A DNA stretch of 64,000 bases from Oscheius onirici (taxonomy: Eukaryota > Nematoda > Chromadorea > Rhabditida > Rhabditidae), in NCBI GenBank assembly GCA_932521025.1, contig OW051470.1:8480501-8544500 (forward strand), in the 5' to 3' direction. A program made the position numbers and the translations under genes. The notes under the pieces were generated by a model. That model was given only the letters and a program-made list of their open reading frames with translations, was not told the origin of the DNA and made no database searches. Each line of letters opens with the position of its first letter. The stretch's first letter is position 1. Shown here piece by piece: positions 9,916 through 26,354 of the stretch.

Positions 9916-11794
9916 CGAAATCGTTGTTTTTACACAACGTCAGAGAAGCAAAAGATCAGAAGAATTGCTCCGGATATGTGCTTGACTTCCCCTTTCCTCC
10001 ACTCTATGGTCCAAACGGTTACGTGAGCTAAAGCTAGCTAGTCCATGTCAACAAGCTTTTACATTTTTCTCGTACCAAATCGACTGCCCCTTTCGCCGCC
10101 GTACTGTCTCGGCGTGCCTAGTACATGACATCAGACGCGGCCAACTTATAGTGTCTACAACTTTGTATAACATTGAGTTTTTCATTAACCTCTGTGTCGA
10201 GTACGTTACAGCTGAATCCGGACCTCTTTTCGCGTTTTTTCTTTAGACACATGTATTTCTGTTTTCGCGCTGTACAATTGGCTCTAATCATTTCTTGTGA
10301 CCATTCAAGCGTTTTTTCCTTTTTTAATCAGGTGCAGCTCCTTTTCACGCCTTGAGTCAATTAGCAAAGTACGACCGTCCCGTGGTCCATATGGCTCATT
10401 AGCGTTAATCCTCCGTCAGTCTTAAACTCTTCCCCCGACCCACTTTCTCTCTTAGAGACCGGCAACAGATTATGCTGCAGGGTGGGGGGAAGGATACGAA
10501 TAAGCGAAAGAGCCCCTACTTCACAAATTGGCCTGATTTTCGTGAAGCCGAGCTTATCAGCTCTCGTCAGAGTTCTCGAGAACGCTGTCCCATTTGAGGG
10601 GCTCAGAATGAGCCGATTCTGAATTCATAGAATGGCAAGAATGTCAAGAGAACAAACAGTTGATAGGGAGGAGGTGATTTTTTATATCATCAGACGATTA
10701 TTAGTTGAACATTGAGTGCTACTCCACTGCTCGGGATTAGGATGTAGTATGGCTCAGATCTGTATTTAATATTCTCAATGCTCTATCATATGCTAGGATT
10801 TGGTAGGTTTCGACATCTTAAGACTGCTTAACAGGACAAAAAAATCTCCTCGTTTTTTTGCAGCCTTCATATTTCTAAATATATCCTAGCATTTCTCTGG
10901 AGACGTGTTAACCTAAACTCCAGCTGATTTTGTAAGCTTTTTCATAAAACTTTAGTCATATTTAATGAAAACCGAATCTGTTACAGCGCATGGAAATGGT
11001 CGCGATTTGCGTAATCCAAACGGGAGGGTCAAGCCCTTCTCATGTGTGTTGTGTTCCTGTCGGATTATAACACTCGTAGGTCGACAAACAGAAGTGGCGA
11101 GGGTGGTGCACATGCCGTGCACTCACTTTCAGTACGTGGATCTCTCACCCCTGGTCCCACCCATTGTTTTGGGACGTAGAGGTGGGCGGTCCGCGACTCT
11201 GAGGAGAGGCGGGGCAGGTCTGGACCAGCCGGCTGAGCACATTAGAGTGTCTGTCCACACAGTCATATTGATTAATCTCCACTCGTATATACTCGTTCAT
11301 TATATTCAATATTGTCTTTCGAGTACCCTTTTCTCATTTACCCGATGTGAGACGCGTCAATTTCACGGTTCGAATGTTCTGACCCAGATTAGTTCCTAGC
11401 TTCTAGGTCTATCCCGGAAGAACATTATCAGTTAAGTATGATTCATCCCTAGTTGCTTGTTAGCTTTTCTTCGATTTTCTGCCTGATATTTTTGTGTGCT
11501 GCTATATACACATTCTCTTACTTTACGCCTCAAATTTATCAACGTGTTACCAAAAATATAGCGAATAAAATAACAATTGAATTTTCCCCATTCAAAAATT
11601 TGGTGATCCCAATATTCCTACTTTTTTTTTATGTCGAGCACCACGAGTCTTATTTTCTCCTGCCAGTGTTCATGTTTCTTGATGCCCCCCTCCTCATAAT
11701 TATTGTCTGTTTGTTACTTCGCTTTTAATTTGTTTGTCTTCCAGTTTCAAAACATCTACTATTCACCCTCTAGCAGCCGCCACGAACGCCCAAG

Positions 11795-13989
11795 ATGGAT
11801 CTCCACGAGGTAGGCAGTTGAATCAAAGGCCGATTCAATTTTTGCGTGACTTTTCTGCATAAATTAACTCCCTTTTCAGATTCTCTTTTGCCTATTTTTG
11901 CTCTTCCTCACAGTCGCCGAAGCGATCAAATGTAAATGTACAAAAGAATCGGAGACTGTAACCTGTTACGATGGAGTTTGTGAGATGGAAGGAGGATGTA
12001 AGTTCACTTTTTGTATTTTGTCAATAAAATTTGTTTTTGGTACATTTTGCAAATTTTCAGCAGCCTTTTTCACATATTTGCGTGGGGTAGATCAAATTTA
12101 ACAACCTCTTTTCTTGGCGGAACATATGTTCGTCGGCTATTCTCTCGCCTCTGAGCCCGACCAATCCGTTATCGCCTCAAAAACGCCTGCAGGCGCTGGC
12201 AATCACACATGCCGATGGATTAGTTCACTGCAAGTCTTTTTCCTTTGCCTGATCTTTTACCGCGAACGACCTTCTTCTCTCTCAAATTTACTGCCGTCGC
12301 GTTAAGCACGCCTTGCAACAGTTTATAAGCGTCACAAGGAAAAACCAATTCTTTGCTTTTTTGAGTCAGTAGCACTCGCAAATGACGAATTACCCGCCAA
12401 TTGGAGTCCTTTTTGAGGAGGGGTGGAATATATCACGAGAGCGAGGGAGAGAGAATGATCGAGGGAAGGGTTAAATGAGGAAATGAAAAGAGGACTTTGA
12501 GTTCATGGGTTCGGGATGATTTGATCTTCATGGGTTTAAGACTGGCCTTACAATTAGGCAGTATCTTTGCCTGAACCACAATTTCCGGATCTTGGGCTCA
12601 CAAATTTACCGTTAAAATGTTCAAAGTAGTTGAAATTTAATTTATTTCACGTGTCAAGATCAATTCGTGTTATCAAAGATTTTGAATAATTTAACAACAC
12701 AGATCTTGTGTACAAAAACTATAGGAGCCGTAATGATGTTCCTCTGTCCTTTTTAGCTTCCTCTTCCCTAAACTTCTTCCTCCAACTGCCATTAACATGC
12801 ATTGCTCAAACGATGACGACATCTCTACCTTATTTTGAGCCCAGATTCCCTAGCTTCCTCCACCTCATTAGCTTTCAATTGAGAATGTTATTTCCTTTTT
12901 CTCTGTCTCGCTCTCCCGAAACCTCATCGCGTATTCCATTGACTCTGTCCAGGTGTGGCAATTTGTTAATTGTCTCCCGGGTCCCTTGGTCAGTCAATGT
13001 CCAGACGAGGGCATTGTTGTGACTGTCCGCTATAAACAAGGGCTGTCCGGAAGTGACCTCCTCCTCCTCTCTGGCTGAGGATTAGTCCGAACACAAAACC
13101 TCGGCCAGACGGCAGCGAAGAGGAAATGAGTCTTTTCGTGAACCAGAGGGATGTTTTCTCGCTCGATTTCACTCGGTAAATTCGATTAAAGCGGGCAGCG
13201 AGACCTGAGAGTTCTAGCTTAAACTTGAGTCACGTTCGCTTCCATGTGATTTCCTTCTAGCATCAGAGTTCTTTGACGAATTTCCTAAAAGTACTGAAAC
13301 TGTTCTTTAAAAATACTTTTGCAGCATGTCTAATGCTTCATCATCCAAGCATGGGAATCCACTACACATGTCACACCAAAGGGCTCAAGGTACTATTTAT
13401 TAAAACCTTCGAAGTAATTTGTTTTAGGACGGTTCATGTCACAACAAGACCTCTAAAAGCGGAGCCCCGGTCAGGATTTGTGGATGCAGCGTCACAGACT
13501 TTTGCAACTATTCATACTGGCCTGATAAGTGAGTTTTATCTCGATTGGACACCTGCTTCACGTGGTCGAACAGAATAGCGAAATAAACAATTGGCATCAA
13601 GGGTGCGTGAGTTGAACCCGGAGATTTTGTTTAGGTTCTTGTGAACAATGCTTTTTGAAAACTATCAACTCAGTGTCAAACCTAGAGCAATAACAGCAAA
13701 TCAACAAGAAAGTCCACAAAATGCTAATTCTTCCCAAAGAGATAAAACGAATATTTTTTATTTATTGAAATCGAGAAAAACGAGTCCACTCAGTCAGTAA
13801 AGTCAATTAAGCCGCACTCTGTCGTGAACCCGAATATAGTGACCATCTATCATTTACATATTTTTCAGGCCGGCTCGCTCATTGAAGCAACTACCAGCTG
13901 CAGACGTTTCCGACACCGATGTCAACTCATCTACCTCAGCATTTCTTTATTCTACGATACTCTTCATTCTTGTCCACACGCTACGTTGA
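11795..13989 (+). CDS. GPI-anchored three-finger (Ly6/ET-like) protein
   Basis: Five exons join in frame: 11795-11809, 11880-11997, 13325-13389, 13428-13528 and 13869-13989, for 139 residues. After a signal peptide (ILFCLFLLFLTVAEA) the mature domain has ten cysteines in a three-finger pattern, starting KCKC, with TCYDGVC in the first loop and ending ICGCSVTDFCN, the C-x-C...CN signature of Ly6/activin-receptor-like ectodomains. A polar spacer leads to a small-residue stretch (DVNSSTSA) and a terminal hydrophobic tail (FLYSTILFILVHTLR), which together make a good GPI-attachment signal. It therefore probably sits on the outer cell surface as a co-receptor, toxin-like modulator or adhesion protein. 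Intron 2 is 1.3 kb, far longer than the others, and may hold regulatory sequence. No kinase domain is present, so it is not a receptor kinase. Confidence 0.75.
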
Positions 13990-14296
13990 AAGAGTGAAAG
14001 AGTCGTCTCTCCTGGCCAAACACCTTCTCAACACTGCCTTTTCTTAATTAGAAATTTCTCACACAGATTTTACCCGTGCAATTTTTATTTTCTCCTTTTC
14101 CCAATATCCTTTTTCCACTCCTAGAGCTTGCACACTAATAATAGACGAGTCGTTTTGTTTTCTCATGTTTCCCCACTCATTCTTTTTGGCCAATGCTCAA
14201 CTGGCTGGAAGCGGTGACCGATTAAAGCTTTTAACTATACGTGTAGCAACATATACATGGGCAAGATAATAAGAAGACATCTTGATTGTTTGGAGT
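13990..14296. other. convergent intergenic spacer
   Basis: 3' regions of the three-finger gene and the IL-17-like gene. Nothing else recognised. Confidence 0.5.
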
Positions 14297-16356
14297 TTAT
14301 CCTTGGTTCAGAGCTGGGAGTGATACAGGCAGGCCAGGATTTGTACTGTTTCCAGTTACCAAGGAGAGTAGGGAGCTGCTTCTCTGAAGAGAAAACTTTG
14401 CAATTTTTTTAATACTATAACCCACGTCAACTTTACATTCACAGTAGCTGCCAGCCGAGATGGAAACCGTTGTACGGACATTGCCAACTGTTTGAACGAC
14501 ATCGATGGAACGATGACCGATCCCGCAAGTGGCATATCCTAAAATATACGGACTGAAATTTCTGCAAGACAAAAATTACCGCTCAAGCAAGCACTATCCT
14601 GAGTGTCGCAAATAAGCTCATTGATGTATTGCGGAGAATAGTTATCTGGTAGTTTTCTCCACACCCAGCAAGTTGAACACAAAGAAACCAAACCGGTTGT
14701 ATCGGTTGCAACTCCCTTGGCTGAGCAAGACAAAGTGTAGCGTTGTCCTAAAGGCAATCATTAGCAAAACTTAAATAACAAGGTTTGCAGGGCTAGAAAT
14801 AGAGATTCCTCTTCTTTTTCTCACAATCTGTTCCACTGTTCTTAGGTTCTTCCCTTCCCATCAATTTAATCCAATCGTTTGAAGATCTACCAAAACTGAA
14901 ACGAAGCTCTCGTAGAAATTCAACATCGAAACTGCCTAATTATCTTTGTTAACAATTACTTTTCCAAAACAATGCAAAATAACAACTTTCATCAGATCTT
15001 CACAAAGCTCCCCTCTTTTATTAAAACAAAATTTTATGAGGAAGCCAACTACCACGCCTGATTTTCAGAATAATCACTTTTTCACTATTTTCAAGTCCCC
15101 CTACGGTTTTGCACTGTGACGCCGTACGTAACTTGTTAGAACCTGTGATGCATGAGACGACAACTAAGTTTTGAACTTGGCAAAAAATTTGGAAAGAGTT
15201 TGCCAGACGACAAAGTCGGCTGGTAGTCAATTATAGCTTAGGGACAGACACACGGGGACGCGAGAGCATTTTAAAATAGCTTTTTACTCACCAACGATAG
15301 TAACAGTCTGTCCCACAGCCTGTCTCTTCTTCCTATCTCCTTTCTTTCCCTTCTTCTTTTCCTTCTTCTTGTATTTTTCCTTATTTTCTTCCTCACCGCT
15401 CTCGTCTGAATCCGAATCCTCTTCGGAACCGTTATCAACTGAAAGGGTTAGAGCGCACACTCAGTTATTCACCACACACTTACGGTCATCTTTATCGTAA
15501 GTTCCTTCTTCCTTTCCAGCAAACTTGTACTTTTTACAGCTGGAAGTCATGTTAGTGACGGAAATGGTTTCTCCAAATTGAAGGGGAATGAGACCGACTT
15601 TTTTCAGCTTGTAGTCCAGATCAGTTCTGCAGTCAAGACATTCTTGAGTGGTACAGGCAGCTTGTTCCTGAAATCATTAAAAATTAATTTAAGACACAGA
15701 AAATGGCACAAAAATAGTGAAAAACACAAACCTCCAAAGTTGGATCAGGATCAGTCTCATTCCTTTCTATCGTGAGATCAGGAAAGCTGGCCATAGCTTC
15801 ATCCAGTGTAGCCGCCTACATTTCAAATTATAAATGTTATTCTTAAAAAAAATTTCACCTGAAATCGGCTGTCATACTGTATACATCCTTTTCCTGTCGA
15901 GTCGGGTATGCATTGACACTGAAAACAACCATTTAAGTTTTAAGCTGTCTGGACGGGACAGCACTTAAAGAGGGAACAGTCTCCTAATGTTGACATAATC
16001 TGATCTGCACGTTTTGTGTTTGTACGTGGTCTTTTGCTTACACGGGCTCCCTTTGATCTAATAGATTGCTAGGGTAAAAAAGTGCTCTTTGAAAATTTGG
16101 TCTGGAAGCTCTTTTCTTTCTGTTTTCCATATTCTATGAATCTTTGTTATAAGTGTGAGTTTATTAAAAAAAAAGGTGAGTATAGTAGACGATTGTTCTC
16201 CTCTTAAAATTTGTGAAACACAGAACCTCCAATTGGTCCGAACCAAAGGACAAACCGTACCTGAGGCAACTGCGGTGCAGAGAATGTAGGTTCTTGAGAA
16301 ATTTGTCCCAAAGAAAGAGAGACAAAAATGAAGAGCAAGTAGACAGAAGAGTCCAT
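14297..16356 (-). CDS. secreted cysteine-rich proprotein with IL-17-like C-terminus
   Basis: Eight exons join in frame: 16356-16261, 15918-15859, 15815-15732, 15667-15484, 15438-15292, 14747-14580, 14538-14426 and 14383-14297, for 312 residues. It has a signal peptide (VYLLFIFVSLSLG) and a cysteine-containing propart (CQCIPDSTGKGC, ACTTQECLDC). An acidic run and then a Lys-rich run end in GDRKKRQ, a strong furin-type site. The remaining domain has CSTCWVWRKLPDNYSP, YINELICDTQDSACLSGYATC and ISAGSYCECKVD. The order Trp, then P-x-x-I-x-E-x-x-C, then a terminal C-x-C is that of IL-17-family cystine-knot cytokines, which nematodes possess. This is inference from pattern, not proof. The 45-base segment 14425-14384 could alternatively be retained, since it is in frame. 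Confidence 0.6.
14935..15215 (-). repeat. dispersed intronic repeat, copy 1
   Basis: Lies in intron 5 of the IL-17-like gene. It is the reverse complement of the repeat at 40128-40460, sharing blocks such as aacaactttcatcagatctt and gacgccgta...gacgacaac. This copy lacks about 70 bases present in the other. Confidence 0.8.
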
Positions 16357-17321
16357 TACAATCAATGTTCACAGTAGCTCCGCCCCGTCTCTTTCGCGGG
16401 AACCGACTGTGAGCATCGATCCGGATTAAAAATACCATCTGATGTGGGGTACATTGCCGGATCAACAGGCAATTAGACTCGTTCTACATCAAAATAATAT
16501 GGGATTGGTACTTGATTGGATGCTGGGAACTTCCGCAACAAACCGCACTAGACCGATATCAATAGGTATTACTGGCCTCGTCCATACTGTCAAGTTCCTG
16601 TTAAGTCAATGTAATACGGACATGGTCAGTGATCAAATGTACACATGTCCCTCTATTTGCATTTAGGTAGTGGTGACGCGTGGAAAACAGATGACGGGCT
16701 GTAATCTCTGAAAACCTAAAGGAATGGTTTTTTTTGTGGCTCCTTATAAATACGGACAAAAGCCGAAGCATCCAAAATGAAAATTAATAAGCGGTTTTTT
16801 GTAGTCGACTTTCAGATGTTAAAATATCCAAGGATTGTCATTATATTTTGTCAAGAACCTGGAACACTGAAAAATATAGCCTTTAGTGACCTTGTTAAAC
16901 AAATAATAAAGTTCAGTATTTATTCTTTCGTCTTCCCCGTGAGAGTTTCAGTGACCAATATTTAAATAGAAGGCATTTTGTACAAGCCTTCCTTCACAGT
17001 CTCCAGACAAAATTTGATACCAAACAAACAGTTTTACAAGTCTTCTCTTGCAGCGCCTTGTCTCTTTTGAAACGCCTACCCGTCTCCAGTAACGTGTGCT
17101 TTGTCCCTCCTCTCAGTGACTCAGGAGGCAGAGTACGCAGCGAACTGTTTGTGAACTGTTGAGAGTCAAATAAATAGATTTATTTCTATCTTATGTACAT
17201 TATAACTTAATCATTTAAGTGACAAAATAGGCGGAATGTGTCATGTATCACCAGTGTCGACTAGTCTGTGAACGTTATTATGCACTACGGGTTTCTACAA
17301 AGTGAACGGAGAGAAAGACGG
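16357..17321. other. intergenic, no gene seen
   Basis: Upstream region of the IL-17-like gene and 3' flank of the WDR7-like gene. Open frames here are short and unsupported. Confidence 0.45.
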
Positions 17322-22646
<5,325 letters not shown>

Positions 22647-23490
22647 TCGAGCTGCAAAAGGTCTTCTCTCCGGGAAAATAGGAGGGAAATCAATCGATAA
22701 GTTCATGCAAATTTACGCAGAAAAGCAGCAAAAATAAACAAGAGACAAATAAGCGGCTCAGATTCGATCGAGTTCTCTGGTTCTAGATTAAAGGACTGTG
22801 AGCGCGGGTCTCGAGGAGTTATGGAGTGGCGAGCCGAGAATTTAGATGTCACTAGCGGGAGAAAACAAATTCGTGGGCACTTTTTCTTAGTTTTTTCGAC
22901 CGTTTTTCTCTCCTTTGGCTTAAACCTCGCTATCTTATGACACGACAACATTTTTTTCAATTCTTCGCAAAATAAACCTGAAGGCTAAGCTTGCTCACAG
23001 CCACGAATTCTTCATTTTTAGCATAAAACTGGCTTTCTGCGTTCGTTTCTTCTGTTTTTTTTTACAAAAAAAAATCAGTTTTCGCAATGTAAAAAACGTT
23101 ATTTTCTAAAAATCATGTTATTTTGTCTCACAATTGATGTAAACTACTTACCAGAACCTCTTTCCTGTTTTTGATCTATTCTGTTGCCAATTTCTTTGTA
23201 TTTGTGCAAACAATGTAGTCACAACGGGTTTGTAAGACAAGCTTACCTTTTCTTTTGACTTTATCCGCGAAGAGTGACCTAAAAGACTTATTTTTGCTTT
23301 TGCCGTATAGAAACTTCGTGTAGCTTTGACATAGCCACTGTTTCTTTGAAATTGAACTCACATTTCTGTTTTCAGGTCAAATAATCACTAAAAACTTTAC
23401 ATTGTCTGTTTTTGGTTGTTCTTTTCTTCTCTTCCCCCTAATTTTCACTAAAATATCTTTTTTTCAGGTAATTTATTCCTCCGTGTCGCT
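22647..23490. other. divergent intergenic region, WDR7 and NDUFA8
   Basis: Both genes start away from this 844-base interval. A tttttttcag acceptor at 23459-23467 lies 24 bases before the NDUFA8 start and is a likely trans-splice site. Confidence 0.5.
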
Positions 23491-24675
23491 ATGGCACTCT
23501 CGACTGACATAAAGCTGCCGACAGACGAAGAACTCACCGTTCCCCAGGTATTTTTCTTTCTTTTTCGTTGAAAAAACAAAAATCCAGGAAATCACTCTCT
23601 CCACGCCATGGATGAAGGCAGTAGCTCCGTACATGGCCAAAAATTGTGAGAAGGAAATTAACGTAAATAGTTTTCTCCATTTTGGAACAAAAAATACATT
23701 CTAGGAGTTTATGCTGCGACGAAAAGAGCTCGAAGATCCTCGGGCCGTATTGAAGGAAGGAGCTGCCGTGACAGCTTGCGGTGTCAACTTCCTTAAGGCT
23801 CTCAAAAGGACTTGTGCTCACGTAAATTGTTTTTTTTGTATATTTTTATAAAGTTTTCCGTTTAGGAGACAGAACAGATGGCTCATTGCATCGATCAGGG
23901 AAGCTCCAAGCTCTACATCAGCAAGTAACGATTTTTTTCTTAAATTTCTTTACTTTTTCGGTAAAATGTCCAACAAAATTTGCTAACCACCTACTTCAAC
24001 TTTTGGAAAGACTCGAGCCGAACCTATCTGTTTAAATTTTCTGCTTTCAGTGGCTTAGCCTTTTTTCATTTATTTTCAGATGTTCAGCTTACAAAATAAT
24101 CCCTTAGAACGTACAATTCTCAAAATTTGCAGAGAAAAGGTAGTTCTGTCCTGTTTTTGTTTACATGAGCTGTTCTTCGAAAATTGAGGCACTTTTATGC
24201 CTTTTCTACTTTCTTGAAGTGTTTTACACGTTGTTTCCAAAAAATATACCTAGTAAGAGAAAAAAATGTGAGAAAAACAGCTAAAAAAGCCAAATATAGA
24301 TGCTTAGGCGCTGACAGACAAAAACATAGTTGTCAGCTCCAGAATTTCCACTTTTTTCATTATTTTCAACAGTAAAAACCCTTTTTCAGATGCCGTGAGG
24401 AGCAAAAAGTATTGGACGCCTGTATTGAGGACAAACTATCTATTCAGCGGCCCAAGCTCGGCTATTTCAGCAAAATTCACGTCCACGACAGTGACAAGCC
24501 CGCTCCTCGTTAGTTTTACCTTCTTTTTTCCTAAAAATTCCATAATTTAGAGCCCCACATTCGTGACTACAAGGCCGAAGCCGCCAAGGTCCTGGCCGAG
24601 CTGCCGGCCGACTACCATCTGCGCAAGGACTACAGAAAGTACAACGATTGGCGATACAACATCACCGAGAGCTAA
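23491..24675 (+). CDS. NDUFA8, accessory subunit of respiratory complex I
   Basis: Six exons join in frame: 23491-23547, 23588-23662, 23705-23821, 23866-23924, 24390-24508 and 24551-24675, for 183 residues. It is colinear with animal NDUFA8: LPTDEELTV at the N-terminus, NCEKEINEFML, then two perfect CX9C pairs (CAHETEQMAHC and CREEQKVLDAC), then LSIQRPKLGYFSK. NDUFA8 is imported into the mitochondrial intermembrane space by the CHCHD4/MIA40 disulfide relay and sits on the outer face of complex I. Family members normally have four CX9C motifs. Here the first keeps only its first cysteine (Arg replaces the partner in FMLRR) and the second keeps only its last (Val replaces the partner in AVLKEG). 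Intron 4 (465 bases) is much longer than its neighbours. Confidence 0.92.
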
Positions 24676-26354
24676 ATATCAGCCCTGTTACTAGGAAAAA
24701 TCGTGAAGAGACGAGAATCTTTTTTTTTGTGCGTGGCTAGCCACAGTAGCATGTAAATAAGCAGAAATTGTCGTTTTTCTCTATTAAAAATACATTTTTG
24801 CTCAAAAATCACCTTTCTTGCTTGTATCGGCTCAGCATGTCCGTGCATCCTTGTCGTGTTGTGTAGCATGTACTCATCTACGGTAATCCCTGAAGTGAGC
24901 AAACAAAAATACATTTTGACGATTTTTTGACCATTTTGTTCTAATTTCTGCTGTTTTTTTGTACGCAATATTGTGTATGGAAAGTACGCAAGTCGAAGAT
25001 TGAACAACAGCTACAGCTCATGTTTAAAAAAATATCGTTGCGCTCACGAGCCGCAGTCTCCGGAATTTCTTCGATTTAACGTTGCTTTGGTAGGTCCAGA
25101 GTCAGTCAATCGAGTTTGTCCCTCTGATACACCGGAGCGCAGCTATTAAAGTTCCGCACAGAGTCTGTTGTTTTTGCCCGTAACCTAGAATTGGTCAAGA
25201 GTTTCGTTAGGATTAGACAGTAACTATATATTGGACTCGGACCCGAAACAGTTTTACTTGCGGTAGGGGTTCCTAAAAACGGAGGTCCATGCCGCTCCCA
25301 TAGCTCCACTCATCGACGTCGCCTAGATCGGATCCTCTCGGAGGTTTTCATCATATCATCTCTTGCGTTCTCACCACTCTTTGTTGATCCAGAAGAATCC
25401 ATTCCGCCGTCTCCTCGGAACAACTATTTCCGACCCTCGCAAGCAGCCCAGTTCAGCTTCCTTCTCCAGGTCTAGAAGAGTAGTCATCCTCTTTCCTTCG
25501 TCTGTCGAGAGGAGTAAAGCCCAGCATTGCCCTTTCTTGTCGTGACAACACTGCTGCTAGTTTTCTCAGCTCATCGGTTCGAATTTCGATGGCTCCAGAT
25601 TTCCAGAAGACTTGGGTACAGGCCAGGTAGATCTTCACAGTCCTCTTTCTAAGGAAGAGACGGTGTCGATTAAAAGGCTCTCTATCCAGTTCAGAGTCTT
25701 CAGGACGACCTTTGAACTTGTACTCAAAATAGTCGCGACTTTTGAACTTTGCATTGGAACAGTTTTTGCTAGCTTTGATGTCAAACTGTATAACAGGAAG
25801 GGAATCAAAAAGACGACAGTTAACCGGGAATTGAGAAAAGAGGACAGATTGAATAGGCGGAAATAGGAGAGAGACTTTTCGCCGTATGATTAGAGGAACA
25901 GACTGGCTTGGTCAGTGCTAATTGGGTGGCGGCAACAGGTCCTAATTAACAACATAATTATCAAGAAAGTTTTTTAAATGTTACTCAATCAGAGCTAAAA
26001 CATTTGCAAACAATTTATATGAGAAAGCACAATTAAAATTGCGATAGCAAAAATTCAAACAAAGACATTGGTATTCTGAAGACGTTCGTCTAGCTTCTCT
26101 ACTTCAAAAGTATGTTCTAACAGCGGCTGGTTATCAAGAGATCCGTAGATTTTGAAGTTTCGCGATGTTCTATAAAGTTGTAGAGCTCGTAAAATCCTAT
26201 AACTTTTCTGAACATCATAAAGCCGAAAAATGTATAGATGAGCTCGAAAATTTGGTCATAAAGTTTTGAGTGAATATTATCCGTACTGACTTCAGATACA
26301 AGGTTACACTACTGACTTGTCTTATCAGATACAACGTTACAATTTAGATAGTTG
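24676..26354. other. intergenic, probable upstream region of the CUX/CASP gene
   Basis: No exon recognised. A TTTAG acceptor seven bases before the CUX/CASP start codon is a candidate trans-splice site. Confidence 0.45.

Larger units (their letters stand above)
8145..11794. other. 3.6 kb gene-free interval
   Basis: No convincing exon on either strand; open frames up to 144 codons lack start, splice and domain support. It contains the 46-base tandem duplication at 9612 and a GA microsatellite at 9894. A pyrimidine-rich TCTTCCAG just before the three-finger gene is a plausible trans-splice acceptor, and the rest probably holds its upstream regulatory sequence. Confidence 0.5.

Noticed and set aside
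10965-11399. 144-codon open frame on plus strand
   Set aside because: No domain, no splice or start context, irregular composition; probably chance.
15291-15296. Reading the RKKR stretch of the IL-17-like protein as a nuclear localisation signal
   Set aside because: The protein has a signal peptide and many cysteines, so a furin site is the better reading.
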